From the NCBI RefSeq assembly GCF_002434265.1, contig NZ_DJJS01000007.1, forward strand, positions 62,001-126,000: a stretch of DNA of 64,000 nt, given 5' to 3'. Shown one piece after another: positions 1-7,631 of this stretch. Made by a program: the position numbers and the translations under genes. The notes beneath the pieces are model-generated. The model was not told the origin of the DNA, made no database searches, and saw only the letters and a program-made list of their open reading frames with translations. Within the stretch, counting starts at the first letter, position 1; the number at the start of each line of letters is the position of its first letter. Source of the DNA: Pseudomonas sp. UBA6562 (GTDB lineage: Bacteria > Pseudomonadota > Gammaproteobacteria > Pseudomonadales > Pseudomonadaceae).

Positions 1-176
1 TTTTTTTGCGTTTTGGATAGTTCTCAAGTTGCCACCATGGCCAGCGTCTAGCGCGATGCCTCCCCCCCCATAAGCGCTGTAAAGACCATCGGACAAGCCT
101 TGACATCCTGTTCAAAGAGTCTGTCCCTCACTCCTGATTCAGTGCAAAACGCAGCAGCACCTGAACACTCGAAAAA

Positions 177-1184
177 TCACTTGTCCAACCACCTCAGCAA
201 AGCCTTATTGAACGCCTCAGGCTCTTCCATCTGCGGCGCATGCCCCAACTTCGCAAACTCGATCAGCTCAGCGTTGGGTATGGCCTTACGCGCAGCCTTG
301 CCCAGCGCCGGGTAGTCGCCAAGCTTGGCTTTCACCTCTGCCGGCGCAAGGTCGCTACCTATCGCTGTCGTATCGGTTTGTCCAATCATCAACAGCGTCG
401 GCACCTGGATCTTGGGAAACTCGTATACCACCGGCTGCGTGAAGATCATGTCGTAGACGAGTGCCGAGTTCCAGGCCACCGCCTTTTTGCCAGGGCCGGC
501 ATTCAAACCGGCCAGCATGTCCACCCACTTGTCGTACTCAGGCTTCCAGCGGCTGTCGTAATAGGTCTTCTGTTCGTATGCCTTGATCGATTGAGCGGTG
601 ACTTTCAGTTCACGCTCGAACCACTGGTCCACCGTTCGATACGGGACGCCCAAGGCCTTCCAGTCTTCCAAACCGATCGGGTTGACCAGCACCAGCTTCG
701 ACGTGTCGGCGGGGTACATCAGGGCGTATCGAACGGCCAGCATGCCGCCGGTCGAATGGCCGACTACGCTCGCCTTCTCCACCCCTAAGTGCTGCAACAG
801 GGCGTGCGTGTTAAGAGCCAATTGCTGAAACGTGTATTGGTACCGTTCGGGTTTGCTCGAAGAACAGAACCCGATTTGATCGGGCGCGATGACCCGGTAA
901 CCGGCGTCGCTAAGGTGCTTGATGGTGCCTTCCCAAGTCGCGGCGCAGAAGTTTTTGCCGTGCAGCAAAACGGCTGTGCCCAACGTCGACTTCGGATCTT
1001 TGGCCGGTACGTCCAGGTATCCCATCTGCAAATGCTTGCCCTGCGACGTCAACGCCAGATGTTTCAAAGGGTAGGGGTAAGCGAAGCCTTCCAGCTGCGG
1101 GCCATAGACATTGGCCGCGTTGGCCTGTTGCACACCTGCACACAACAGCCCGACGAGGGCTGCCGATCGTATTTTGCTTTTCAT
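177..1184 (-). CDS. Secreted alpha/beta hydrolase
   Basis: A 335-residue protein opening with a Sec signal peptide (basic start, hydrophobic stretch, likely cut after QANA near residue 24), so it probably acts in the periplasm. The rest is an alpha/beta-hydrolase fold: the oxyanion motif LLHG is near residue 75, the nucleophile elbow GHSTGG has Ser144, and GHAPQ near residue 317 supplies the catalytic His. The substrate is unknown; epoxide hydrolase, haloperoxidase-like and esterase relatives share this layout. It is transcribed towards the left edge and its upstream gap (1185-1366) separates it from the amino-acid operon, so I do not assign it to that operon. A polar export function is inferred only. 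Confidence 0.85.
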   Translation of the reverse strand: MKSKIRSAALVGLLCAGVQQANAANVYGPQLEGFAYPYPLKHLALTSQGKHLQMGYLDVPAKDPKSTLGTAVLLHGKNFCAATWEGTIKHLSDAGYRVIAPDQIGFCSSSKPERYQYTFQQLALNTHALLQHLGVEKASVVGHSTGGMLAVRYALMYPADTSKLVLVNPIGLEDWKALGVPYRTVDQWFERELKVTAQSIKAYEQKTYYDSRWKPEYDKWVDMLAGLNAGPGKKAVAWNSALVYDMIFTQPVVYEFPKIQVPTLLMIGQTDTTAIGSDLAPAEVKAKLGDYPALGKAARKAIPNAELIEFAKLGHAPQMEEPEAFNKALLRWLDK

Positions 1185-1366
1185 GTTCGCTTGTCCCTAT
1201 TTTCGGCCCGTGCGCCCTCTTGATAACCATGGGGCGACGTGCTGTCGGCATGACGACAGTTGTCGACGACGCCTTCTACGAAACCAACGCGCGAGCAATA
1301 ATTCCCTACCGCGACCGCTAATAGACGCCAGGCCCGCATCCGGCACGCCTGCCTGCCCCTTTGCCA

Positions 1367-2293
1367 TCATCCTTCGCATCCCGCCACCGAACGCCGCGCC
1401 TGCTCGGCCACCGATTTCTGCAAGTCCTGATACCAGAGCCCTGCGTCGTAGGCGATGGTCACTATCGTCCTGTGCGCATGCTCGGGTTCGCGGACCAATC
1501 GCTGAGCCACTGCCAGACACGCTGCCGCCGTGTTGCCGACGAAGGCGCCGCTCTGCATGTAGAAGGTACGCTGCGCCGCCAGCATTTCTTCCTGCGTGAC
1601 ACTGCAATGCCGATCGACCAGTGCCCAGTCCAGAAACGGCGGGCAGACGCCGACCGCCATGCCTTCGAAGCGGTGGTCGGCGAACACGCCCATTTTCGAA
1701 TCGCAGCCGGCCGGATCGACCAGCACGGTTTCGACGTCGAAGCCCTGATCCTTGAGGCCCAGGGTAATGCCTGAAAAACTCGCGCCGGTGCCTGCGCAAC
1801 CCACGAACAGCAACTCCTTGCCGGCCCGCGCTTGGATCAGTTGGCAGGCCAGCTCCGTGGCGGTCTGATAGCGATGGGCATCGACTCCGACGGGGTTATT
1901 GAACTGGTCGGTATAGAAGTACGATTTGCCCAGCGCCGCCTGTTGCTCCAGGCGGTGCATCACCACATCCTTGGGCGTTGCACCTGCCAGCAGCATGTCT
2001 TTGCCGATCAGCGTGGCGCCGAAGCATTCGAGCAGATCGCGTTTGGTCTGGCTGAAGCTCAATCCCACCGCGAGCTCCACGGCGATGTCGTGGCGGTGGC
2101 AGGCGGCGATCAGACCGAAGCCGAAATTGCCGCCGGTTTTCTCGATGACCGTGGTCTCGCCCGGCACGATGTCGCCGTTGCGCACCGCACAGTCGATGAT
2201 GTGTTTGGCGGCGCGGTATTTGTGGCTGCCGCCCGGATTGTGCATTTCCAGCTTGGTGAGGATGCGCTCGGCAGTGCGGATCAGTTTGCTCAT
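1367..2293 (-). CDS. CysK-like PLP-dependent beta-substitution enzyme
   Basis: A 308-residue fold-type II PLP enzyme of the cysteine synthase family. The PLP lysine is probably Lys25 in NPGGSHKYRAA; the substrate (Asn) loop reads TGGNFG at residues 53-58 where CysK has TSGNTG; the phosphate-binding glycine loop GCAGTGAS lies at 165-172; and a C-terminal SGA motif lies near 248. Family members replace the acetyl group of O-acetylserine with a nucleophile, or cleave beta-substituted amino acids. The ATG at 2293 overlaps the stop of the MFS gene by four bases, so it is translationally coupled; a longer upstream reading frame only reads through that gene. The altered loop and the serine acetyltransferase in the same operon suggest a non-standard nucleophile. 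Ordinary cysteine synthase is the main alternative. Confidence 0.85.
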   Translation of the reverse strand: MSKLIRTAERILTKLEMHNPGGSHKYRAAKHIIDCAVRNGDIVPGETTVIEKTGGNFGFGLIAACHRHDIAVELAVGLSFSQTKRDLLECFGATLIGKDMLLAGATPKDVVMHRLEQQAALGKSYFYTDQFNNPVGVDAHRYQTATELACQLIQARAGKELLFVGCAGTGASFSGITLGLKDQGFDVETVLVDPAGCDSKMGVFADHRFEGMAVGVCPPFLDWALVDRHCSVTQEEMLAAQRTFYMQSGAFVGNTAAACLAVAQRLVREPEHAHRTIVTIAYDAGLWYQDLQKSVAEQARRSVAGCEG

Positions 2294-3498
2294 TTGCTGT
2301 TGCCCACGGCCGTGTAGCGCGGCTGCGCGTTGCTGTGCAGCACATAGAGGGTCGCCAACAACAAGACCACGCACAGGCCCAGGCACAGGGCGTTGGTGCC
2401 CACCCAGCCAATCGAGCCGAGCAGCACGGCCGGCGTGAAGGCGCCCAACGTGGCGCACACGGCGATGGCCAGATCGTTTTTGCCTTGCATCTGCATGGCG
2501 CCGGGACTGTTTTGCAGGCTCTGCGCCAGCAACGCGCCGCCGCCGACGTAGGTCAGGTTCCAGCCCAGTCCCAGGACGATCAAAGAAACCGTCATGGCTG
2601 TGTAGCCGTGCAAGGTCATGTTGAGCAGGCTGCAGCCGATGAGCATGGCCAGGCCCGTGCACAGCGTGGTGCGCAGGCCCAGCTTTTCGATGATCGTGCC
2701 GGTGAAGAAGGAGGGCGCGAACATGGCGATGACATGCCACTGGATCGCCAGACGCACGTCGGAGAACGAGTCGTGCATGTGCTGCATGTGCATCGAGGCC
2801 TGGATCATCAGCAGGTTCATGATCCCGTAGCCCACGGCGGCCACCGCCATGGCGGTGAGCAGGGTCGGTGTCAGAGGGGCGGCGTCGTCGCCTTGTACCT
2901 TTGGCGTTTGCGCACTGGCTGGGCTGGGCGGTGAAGCGGGCAGGGACAAGGCGATCAGCAGCGACAGCCCGGCCAAGACGACGAACGCGGCGTAGCACAG
3001 CGAGAACAGCGCATAGCCCGCCACCTCACGCAGCAGCTCGGTCAGGGTCGGGCCGACCACAGCGGCGACCACGCCACCGGCCACCACCAGTGACAGCGCC
3101 TTGGGCTTGAGCGCTTGCAGCAGATTGTCGGTGGCCGCGAAGCGGTTGAAGTTGGCGAAGGCGATATACACCCCCAACGCGGCGTGGCTAAGCACCAGTA
3201 GCGCGAACTGCCGATGCTCGACCGCCAGAAAGCCGCTGACCCCAGACACCACCAATGGCAGCGCGCCCAGCATGAACGCCGGTTTGCGGCCGATGCGGCT
3301 CATCAACCGGGATGCAGGATAGGTGGCCAGCATCACGCACAGAAACTGCACGCCGTAGGGCAGGGTGGACCACTGCGCAGCCGGTGCCAGCGCCGAGCCG
3401 ACGATGGCGGCCATGGTCACCGACATCACCGCCGTGGTGAGGTTGATCGACTGGGCGGTGAAGTACAGGTAAGTGCGGCGGGGCAGGCGAGGATTCAT
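2290..3498 (-). CDS. MFS transporter, probable amino-acid-type exporter
   Basis: A 402-residue major facilitator protein with about 12 hydrophobic segments and the loop-2 signature SRLMSRIGRKPA near residue 65. It overlaps its upstream neighbour (AlaX-type protein) and downstream neighbour (PLP enzyme) by four bases on each side. Being embedded between an acetyltransferase/PLP pair and a tRNA-editing protein, it most likely exports the small molecule made by the operon, but sequence alone does not give direction or substrate. Import of a precursor is the alternative. Confidence 0.85.
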   Translation of the reverse strand: MNPRLPRRTYLYFTAQSINLTTAVMSVTMAAIVGSALAPAAQWSTLPYGVQFLCVMLATYPASRLMSRIGRKPAFMLGALPLVVSGVSGFLAVEHRQFALLVLSHAALGVYIAFANFNRFAATDNLLQALKPKALSLVVAGGVVAAVVGPTLTELLREVAGYALFSLCYAAFVVLAGLSLLIALSLPASPPSPASAQTPKVQGDDAAPLTPTLLTAMAVAAVGYGIMNLLMIQASMHMQHMHDSFSDVRLAIQWHVIAMFAPSFFTGTIIEKLGLRTTLCTGLAMLIGCSLLNMTLHGYTAMTVSLIVLGLGWNLTYVGGGALLAQSLQNSPGAMQMQGKNDLAIAVCATLGAFTPAVLLGSIGWVGTNALCLGLCVVLLLATLYVLHSNAQPRYTAVGNSK

Positions 3499-4286
3499 GC
3501 GTGCTGCTCCCGATAGATCGACAGGTCGGTCGAGGCTTCGGGAAATTCGCAGATCAGCCGTTCCTTGCTCTTGCCCAGGCGTTTGCGGCGTACGCTCAGC
3601 CGGCCGATGCGTTGCGGCGATTGCAGGTGGGTGCCGCCACAGGGGATTTCAATGCCTCGGTACGACCACAGCCGTGCGTCTTCCAGGCCTTGTACGGCGG
3701 TGTTGCCGATCACATCGTCATGGGCGATCAACTCATTGGCCAGGCGCTCGATCTCGCGCACTTCCTCGGCGCTGAAGGATTCTTCGACAAGGAAATCGAA
3801 ACGGGCGCCGTCTTCCTTGATGTGGCAGCCGATGGTCCACTGCTCCAGTTCCTGACGAAGTTGCACGGCGGCGGCGTAGAGGAAATGGCTGGCACTGTGA
3901 GACAGCGTCAGGCGATCGCGACGCAGCGCATCGATGCTGACGCGCGCCGGCATGTGCACGGTGACCTGCTCCAGCAGATGTAAGTCGTCCGGATGGATCA
4001 TGTGCAAGATGATGCCGCCCAACTTTCCGCCTTTGAAACCCTCCAGGCGAATGGGCGTGCCGTAGAGTTTTTTCGCCCAGATGAAGCGCAGCGTGCCGAT
4101 GGGCAACTCGATGGTGCCGTGGTCGGCCTCCTGACCGCCGCCTTCGGGATAGGCCACGGTACTGTCGAGTTCCAGCGCGTCGGCATGCACACGGGTGATT
4201 TGCGTGGTGGTCGACGTTAAGTACTGGTCTTGGTAATACAACTTTTCAGTGCTGCGCAGTACTTCGTTATTGAGCAATGTATTCAT
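3495..4286 (-). CDS. Free-standing alanyl-tRNA editing protein (AlaX-type)
   Basis: A 263-residue stand-alone relative of the AlaRS editing domain. It has the conserved YPEGGGQ segment at 46-52 and both halves of the zinc site: HSASH (His130, His134) and CGGTH (Cys216, His220). It therefore should be a competent hydrolase of mischarged tRNA-Ala or a similar aminoacyl-tRNA. The length fits the AlaX-M class, which has an N-terminal beta-barrel part as well as the metal-binding part. Its ATG at 4286 overlaps the acetyltransferase stop by four bases. Finding it between amino-acid-modifying enzymes and an exporter, rather than alone, suggests it protects the cell's translation from the amino acid made or handled by this operon (inference). 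Confidence 0.88.
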   Translation of the reverse strand: MNTLLNNEVLRSTEKLYYQDQYLTSTTTQITRVHADALELDSTVAYPEGGGQEADHGTIELPIGTLRFIWAKKLYGTPIRLEGFKGGKLGGIILHMIHPDDLHLLEQVTVHMPARVSIDALRRDRLTLSHSASHFLYAAAVQLRQELEQWTIGCHIKEDGARFDFLVEESFSAEEVREIERLANELIAHDDVIGNTAVQGLEDARLWSYRGIEIPCGGTHLQSPQRIGRLSVRRKRLGKSKERLICEFPEASTDLSIYREQHA

Positions 4287-4993
4287 GGTTCCACTACCAT
4301 TTGCAGGGAAGTTTTGACCTGCACTCGGGCGCGCGCAGGGACGTCTTTGCTAATGATGCAATTGGGGCCGATGAACACGTCGTCGCCAATGCTCACTGGG
4401 CCTAGCACACTGGAAAACGCACCGATCTGGACTCGGTTGCCGATGCGCGGATGGCGGGCGCCAGAGGGGTTGTGGCCAATGCCACGGGCGCCCAGGGTGA
4501 CACCGCCGAGGATGTAGCAATCGTCGCCGATGACGCTGGTTTCCCCAATCACCGTGCCTACGCCGTGGTCGATGATGAAGCGTTCGCCGATGCGGCTGCG
4601 AAAGTGGATTTCCGCACCCGAGAGCATCTTGCCGCGACGCGACAGCATGCCGGCCAGGCACTGCGCATCGCCTACCCGGGCGCCGAAGTGCAGATGCACT
4701 TGGTGCGCCAAGCGATAGTGCAGTACGGCCGCATAGGAGGTGTAACTTCTGGCGATGAAGATCGGATCGAAGCCTGAGGCGGGATCTTTAGCGGCGAAGG
4801 CCAGCAAGTCTTCGTGGCATTGTTCGGCAACTTCCTGGATTAAAGAAGTGTCGTTGAGGATGGAAAATTCCTGCGTCGAACAACACTCCAATAACGCGGC
4901 GGTCACTAAGTTTCTAATGGTGCAGAACGACGCCGGTTCATAATGAACGGGCAGCCGAACGGGTGCATGAGGTTGCATGTCCATGTGGGCCAT
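4283..4993 (-). CDS. Serine O-acetyltransferase-like enzyme
   Basis: A 236-residue CysE-type protein: an alpha-helical N-terminal region followed by a left-handed beta-helix of hexapeptide repeats. The catalytic region reads IDHGVGTVIGET with Asp142-His143, followed by GARHP (His181) as in serine acetyltransferases. The reaction expected is L-serine plus acetyl-CoA giving O-acetylserine. It is the first gene of the four-gene operon and lies divergent to the MocR regulator. An alternative ATG lies three codons in; a GGAAAG ribosome-binding site fits the longer start. It is unlikely to be the housekeeping CysE given this context. The acyl acceptor could be a serine analogue. Confidence 0.85.
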   Translation of the reverse strand: MAHMDMQPHAPVRLPVHYEPASFCTIRNLVTAALLECCSTQEFSILNDTSLIQEVAEQCHEDLLAFAAKDPASGFDPIFIARSYTSYAAVLHYRLAHQVHLHFGARVGDAQCLAGMLSRRGKMLSGAEIHFRSRIGERFIIDHGVGTVIGETSVIGDDCYILGGVTLGARGIGHNPSGARHPRIGNRVQIGAFSSVLGPVSIGDDVFIGPNCIISKDVPARARVQVKTSLQMVVEP

Positions 4994-5115
4994 CGATGCG
5001 CTTTCCAGTTATCTGGTCTTGGGTATTGGCGTTGACAGGGAATTGATTGAGAGACGCCGCTGAAGTGATAGTCGCACTATTCGAACTGCCGCGAACGAAC
5101 AGTCGACAAGCTTTT

Positions 5116-5148
5116 CAGTTAACTGTTAGCATTTATTTCCTAACGGTT
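5116..5148. promoter_or_regulatory. Candidate operator in the divergent MocR/SAT promoter
   Basis: Between the divergent acetyltransferase and MocR genes lies a perfect 10-base palindrome CAGTTAACTG (5116-5125). Overlapping it is a longer inverted repeat AACTGTTAG (5121-5129) with CTAACGGTT (5140-5148), eight of nine positions matching. It sits 12 bases before the chosen MocR start. MocR regulators bind repeats in such intergenic regions, so this is the likely binding site for the adjacent regulator, but that assignment is inference. Confidence 0.45.
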
Positions 5149-5160
5149 TGGCGGTGGCCC

Positions 5161-6507
5161 ATGAGCAACAGCACGCTGTACGACGATTTGAAGCATCGGC
5201 TGGCGAAGGGCGAGTGGCTGGCTGGGCAGCGCATGCCGTCGATCCGCAAGTTGGCGGGGGGCGGGCACAGTTACCACGATGCCGTGTCGGCCTACGCGCG
5301 GCTGGTTAGCGAAGGCGAGTTGACCGCCTTTCCCGGTCGCGGCTACTTCGTCACCAGCAGGGCCGCGCAGATCGCCGTCAGCCATGACCCGCTGAGCATG
5401 GACAGCGACCCGCTGTTCCGGCTCCTGCAGGGTGGGCAGCACTACACCAAGCTCGGCTGCGGCTGGTTGCCGCCACAGTGGCGCGACACCGAATCGCTGG
5501 CCAAGGCAATTCGCCGCACTGCGCGGCTTGAGCAGAGTTCGTTGGCCGAATACGGCGACATCCTCGGCCACCTGCCCATGCGCAAGCAGTTGTGCGTGCA
5601 CATGAAGCGCCAGACCCGTGTAGACGTCAGGCCCAGCCAGGTCATCACCACCCTCGGTGCGACCCAAGCACTGGACCTACTGGCGCGCCTGCTGATCAAA
5701 CCGGGCGACCATGTGTTCGTCGACGAGCCCGGCAACGGCAACCTGATCCGTCTGATCCAGCTCGCCGGCGGGCATGTGGTGGGGATCCCACGCGGCCCGG
5801 ACGGCCCGGACATCGCCGAGATGCAGGCCTATCTGAGTACGCACAAAGTGCGCGCATTCCTCTGCAACAGCACCCTGCATAATCCCACCGGCGGCAACAT
5901 CAGCCCGCACAACGCCTTCAAAGTGCTGCGCCTGGCCATCGAGCACGAGTTCTATGTGGTGGAAGACGACGTCTACGGCGATTTCAGCCCTGGCGTACGG
6001 CAGACCTTCGCCGAGCTCGACAACCTGGAGCGGGTCATCTACATCGGCAGCTTTTCCAAATGCCTGTCGGCCTCGCTGCGGGTCGGTTACATCGCCTGCG
6101 CGCAGGAGCTGATCGAGCCGCTGACCCGCCTGAAACTGCTGACCTGCGTGGCCGTGCCGGCGTTCTGCGAGCGCTTCGTCAACACGATTCTGTCCGATGG
6201 CACCTATGCGCGGCACATGAAAGACGTGCAGCAACGCCTGATCAGCCAGCAGGTGCAGACCCAGCAACTGCTATTGGCACGGGGCTGGCGCTTCGATATC
6301 GAGCCGCAAGGCGGCATGTTCATCTGGGCCTATCACCCGGACCTACCGAACCTGCAACCGCTGATCACCACCCTTGAAGCGCAGAAGATCCTGCTGATGC
6401 CAGGCTCTGCGTTTGCCGTCACGCGCGACTACCAGCGCTATGCACGGATAAACTGCACGCATTTTTCCCAGGAGGTCGCACGACATTTCACTGTGAAGGC
6501 GTTTTGA
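5161..6507 (+). CDS. MocR-family regulator (GntR wHTH fused to aminotransferase-like domain)
   Basis: A 448-residue fusion: an N-terminal winged helix of the GntR type (residues 5-70, with QRMPSIRKLA and ending GRGYFV) followed by a fold-type I aminotransferase-like domain. The PLP-binding lysine is Lys300 in SFSK, with NPTGG near 241 and a D-x-Y motif near 270. Such proteins use PLP and an amino compound as effector and regulate neighbouring genes. The ATG at 5161 was chosen over one at 5047 because the extra 38 residues resemble no family member and would cover the operator region. It is divergent from the four-gene operon and is its probable regulator. The recognition-helix stretch (LAGGGHSYHDAV) is slightly unusual, with GGG where an alpha-helical SR-S-R motif is common. 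Confidence 0.88.
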   Translation: MSNSTLYDDLKHRLAKGEWLAGQRMPSIRKLAGGGHSYHDAVSAYARLVSEGELTAFPGRGYFVTSRAAQIAVSHDPLSMDSDPLFRLLQGGQHYTKLGCGWLPPQWRDTESLAKAIRRTARLEQSSLAEYGDILGHLPMRKQLCVHMKRQTRVDVRPSQVITTLGATQALDLLARLLIKPGDHVFVDEPGNGNLIRLIQLAGGHVVGIPRGPDGPDIAEMQAYLSTHKVRAFLCNSTLHNPTGGNISPHNAFKVLRLAIEHEFYVVEDDVYGDFSPGVRQTFAELDNLERVIYIGSFSKCLSASLRVGYIACAQELIEPLTRLKLLTCVAVPAFCERFVNTILSDGTYARHMKDVQQRLISQQVQTQQLLLARGWRFDIEPQGGMFIWAYHPDLPNLQPLITTLEAQKILLMPGSAFAVTRDYQRYARINCTHFSQEVARHFTVKAF

Positions 6508-6647
6508 AGACGCCTATTGGCCCGGCCACCAAAAGGGTCGGAGCCGCCGTAGTAATGTGCTGTAGGTGCTGAACCCTCAGCAGACCCGCTGGACTAATCT
6601 GAATATCTTCATTCTCTTTTCATCTCATTAAGTAGGAGCACCGGCAC

Positions 6648-7631
6648 ATGCAATTAGGAATCGTCGGTCTTGGCCGCATGGGCGGCAACATTGCACGACG
6701 CTTGATGCGTGCGGGCCACCAGATCGTGGCCCATGACCGTGACCTTCAAGCCGTACAAACGCTGGCCGGCGAGGGCGCCACGGGCGTTCACGACCTGGCC
6801 GAAATGGTCAAGGCCCTGCAAGCGCCACGGGCCGTCTGGGTCATGCTGCCGGCTGGCGCCCCCACCGAGCAGACCATCGCGCAATTGGCCGACTTGCTCG
6901 AACCCGGCGACTCGATCATCGACGGTGGCAACACCTTCTATAAAGACGACATGCGCCGCGCCGCCGAACTGGCGAGCCGGGGCATGCACTATCTGGATGT
7001 CGGCACCTCCGGCGGCGTGTGGGGTCTGGACCGTGGCTACTGCATGATGATCGGCGGCGAGAAAGACGTCTTCGAACGTCTCGAGCCTCTGTTCCGCGCC
7101 CTGGCCCCAGGCGTCGGCCAGATCCCCCGCACCCATGGCCTGGAAGGCGAGCACCAGCGTGCCGAACATGGCTACCTGCACGCCGGCCCGCCCGGTGCCG
7201 GCCACTACGTGAAGATGGTGCACAACGGCATCGAGTACGGCCTGATGCAGGCCTACGCCGAAGGCTTCGACCTGCTGCGCAGCAAAGGCAGCGACGAGTT
7301 GCCCGAAGCCCAGCGCTTCGACCTCAACCTGCCGGAGATCGCCGAAGTGTGGCGCCGTGGTAGCGTCATCACGTCCTGGCTGCTGGACCTGACCGCCGAT
7401 GCCATGGTCGCCGATCCGCAGCTGTCGCAGTTCAGCGGCTCGGTGTCCGACAGTGGCGAAGGGCGTTGGACCATCGATGCCGCCGTCGAGCAGGCCACGC
7501 CGGTGCCGGTGTTGTCCAGCGCGCTGTTCGCCCGCTTCCGTTCGCGCCAGCAGCAGGGCACCTTCGGTGACAAAGTGCTCTCGGCCATGCGCCTGGGCTT
7601 TGGTGGCCACGTCGAGAATAAACGCCCATGA
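6648..7631 (+). CDS. gnd: 6-phosphogluconate dehydrogenase, short decarboxylating type
   Basis: A 327-residue NAD(P)-dependent enzyme converting 6-phosphogluconate to ribulose 5-phosphate and CO2 in the oxidative pentose phosphate pathway. The N-terminal Rossmann motif GLGRMGGNIARRL starts at residue 7, DVGTSGG lies near 123, and the catalytic lysine region HYVKMVHNGIEYG is near 185-197. The length matches the short GndA/YqeC class, not the 470-residue class. The stop overlaps the zwf start by four bases, so the two enzymes of the pathway are coupled. The ribosome-binding site AGTAGGAGC precedes the ATG. Confidence 0.95.
   Translation: MQLGIVGLGRMGGNIARRLMRAGHQIVAHDRDLQAVQTLAGEGATGVHDLAEMVKALQAPRAVWVMLPAGAPTEQTIAQLADLLEPGDSIIDGGNTFYKDDMRRAAELASRGMHYLDVGTSGGVWGLDRGYCMMIGGEKDVFERLEPLFRALAPGVGQIPRTHGLEGEHQRAEHGYLHAGPPGAGHYVKMVHNGIEYGLMQAYAEGFDLLRSKGSDELPEAQRFDLNLPEIAEVWRRGSVITSWLLDLTADAMVADPQLSQFSGSVSDSGEGRWTIDAAVEQATPVPVLSSALFARFRSRQQQGTFGDKVLSAMRLGFGGHVENKRP

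Noticed and set aside
1367..2998. 543-codon frame running from the MFS gene into the PLP enzyme
   Set aside because: Only the last 308 codons are the PLP enzyme; the earlier part is an out-of-frame reading of the MFS gene.
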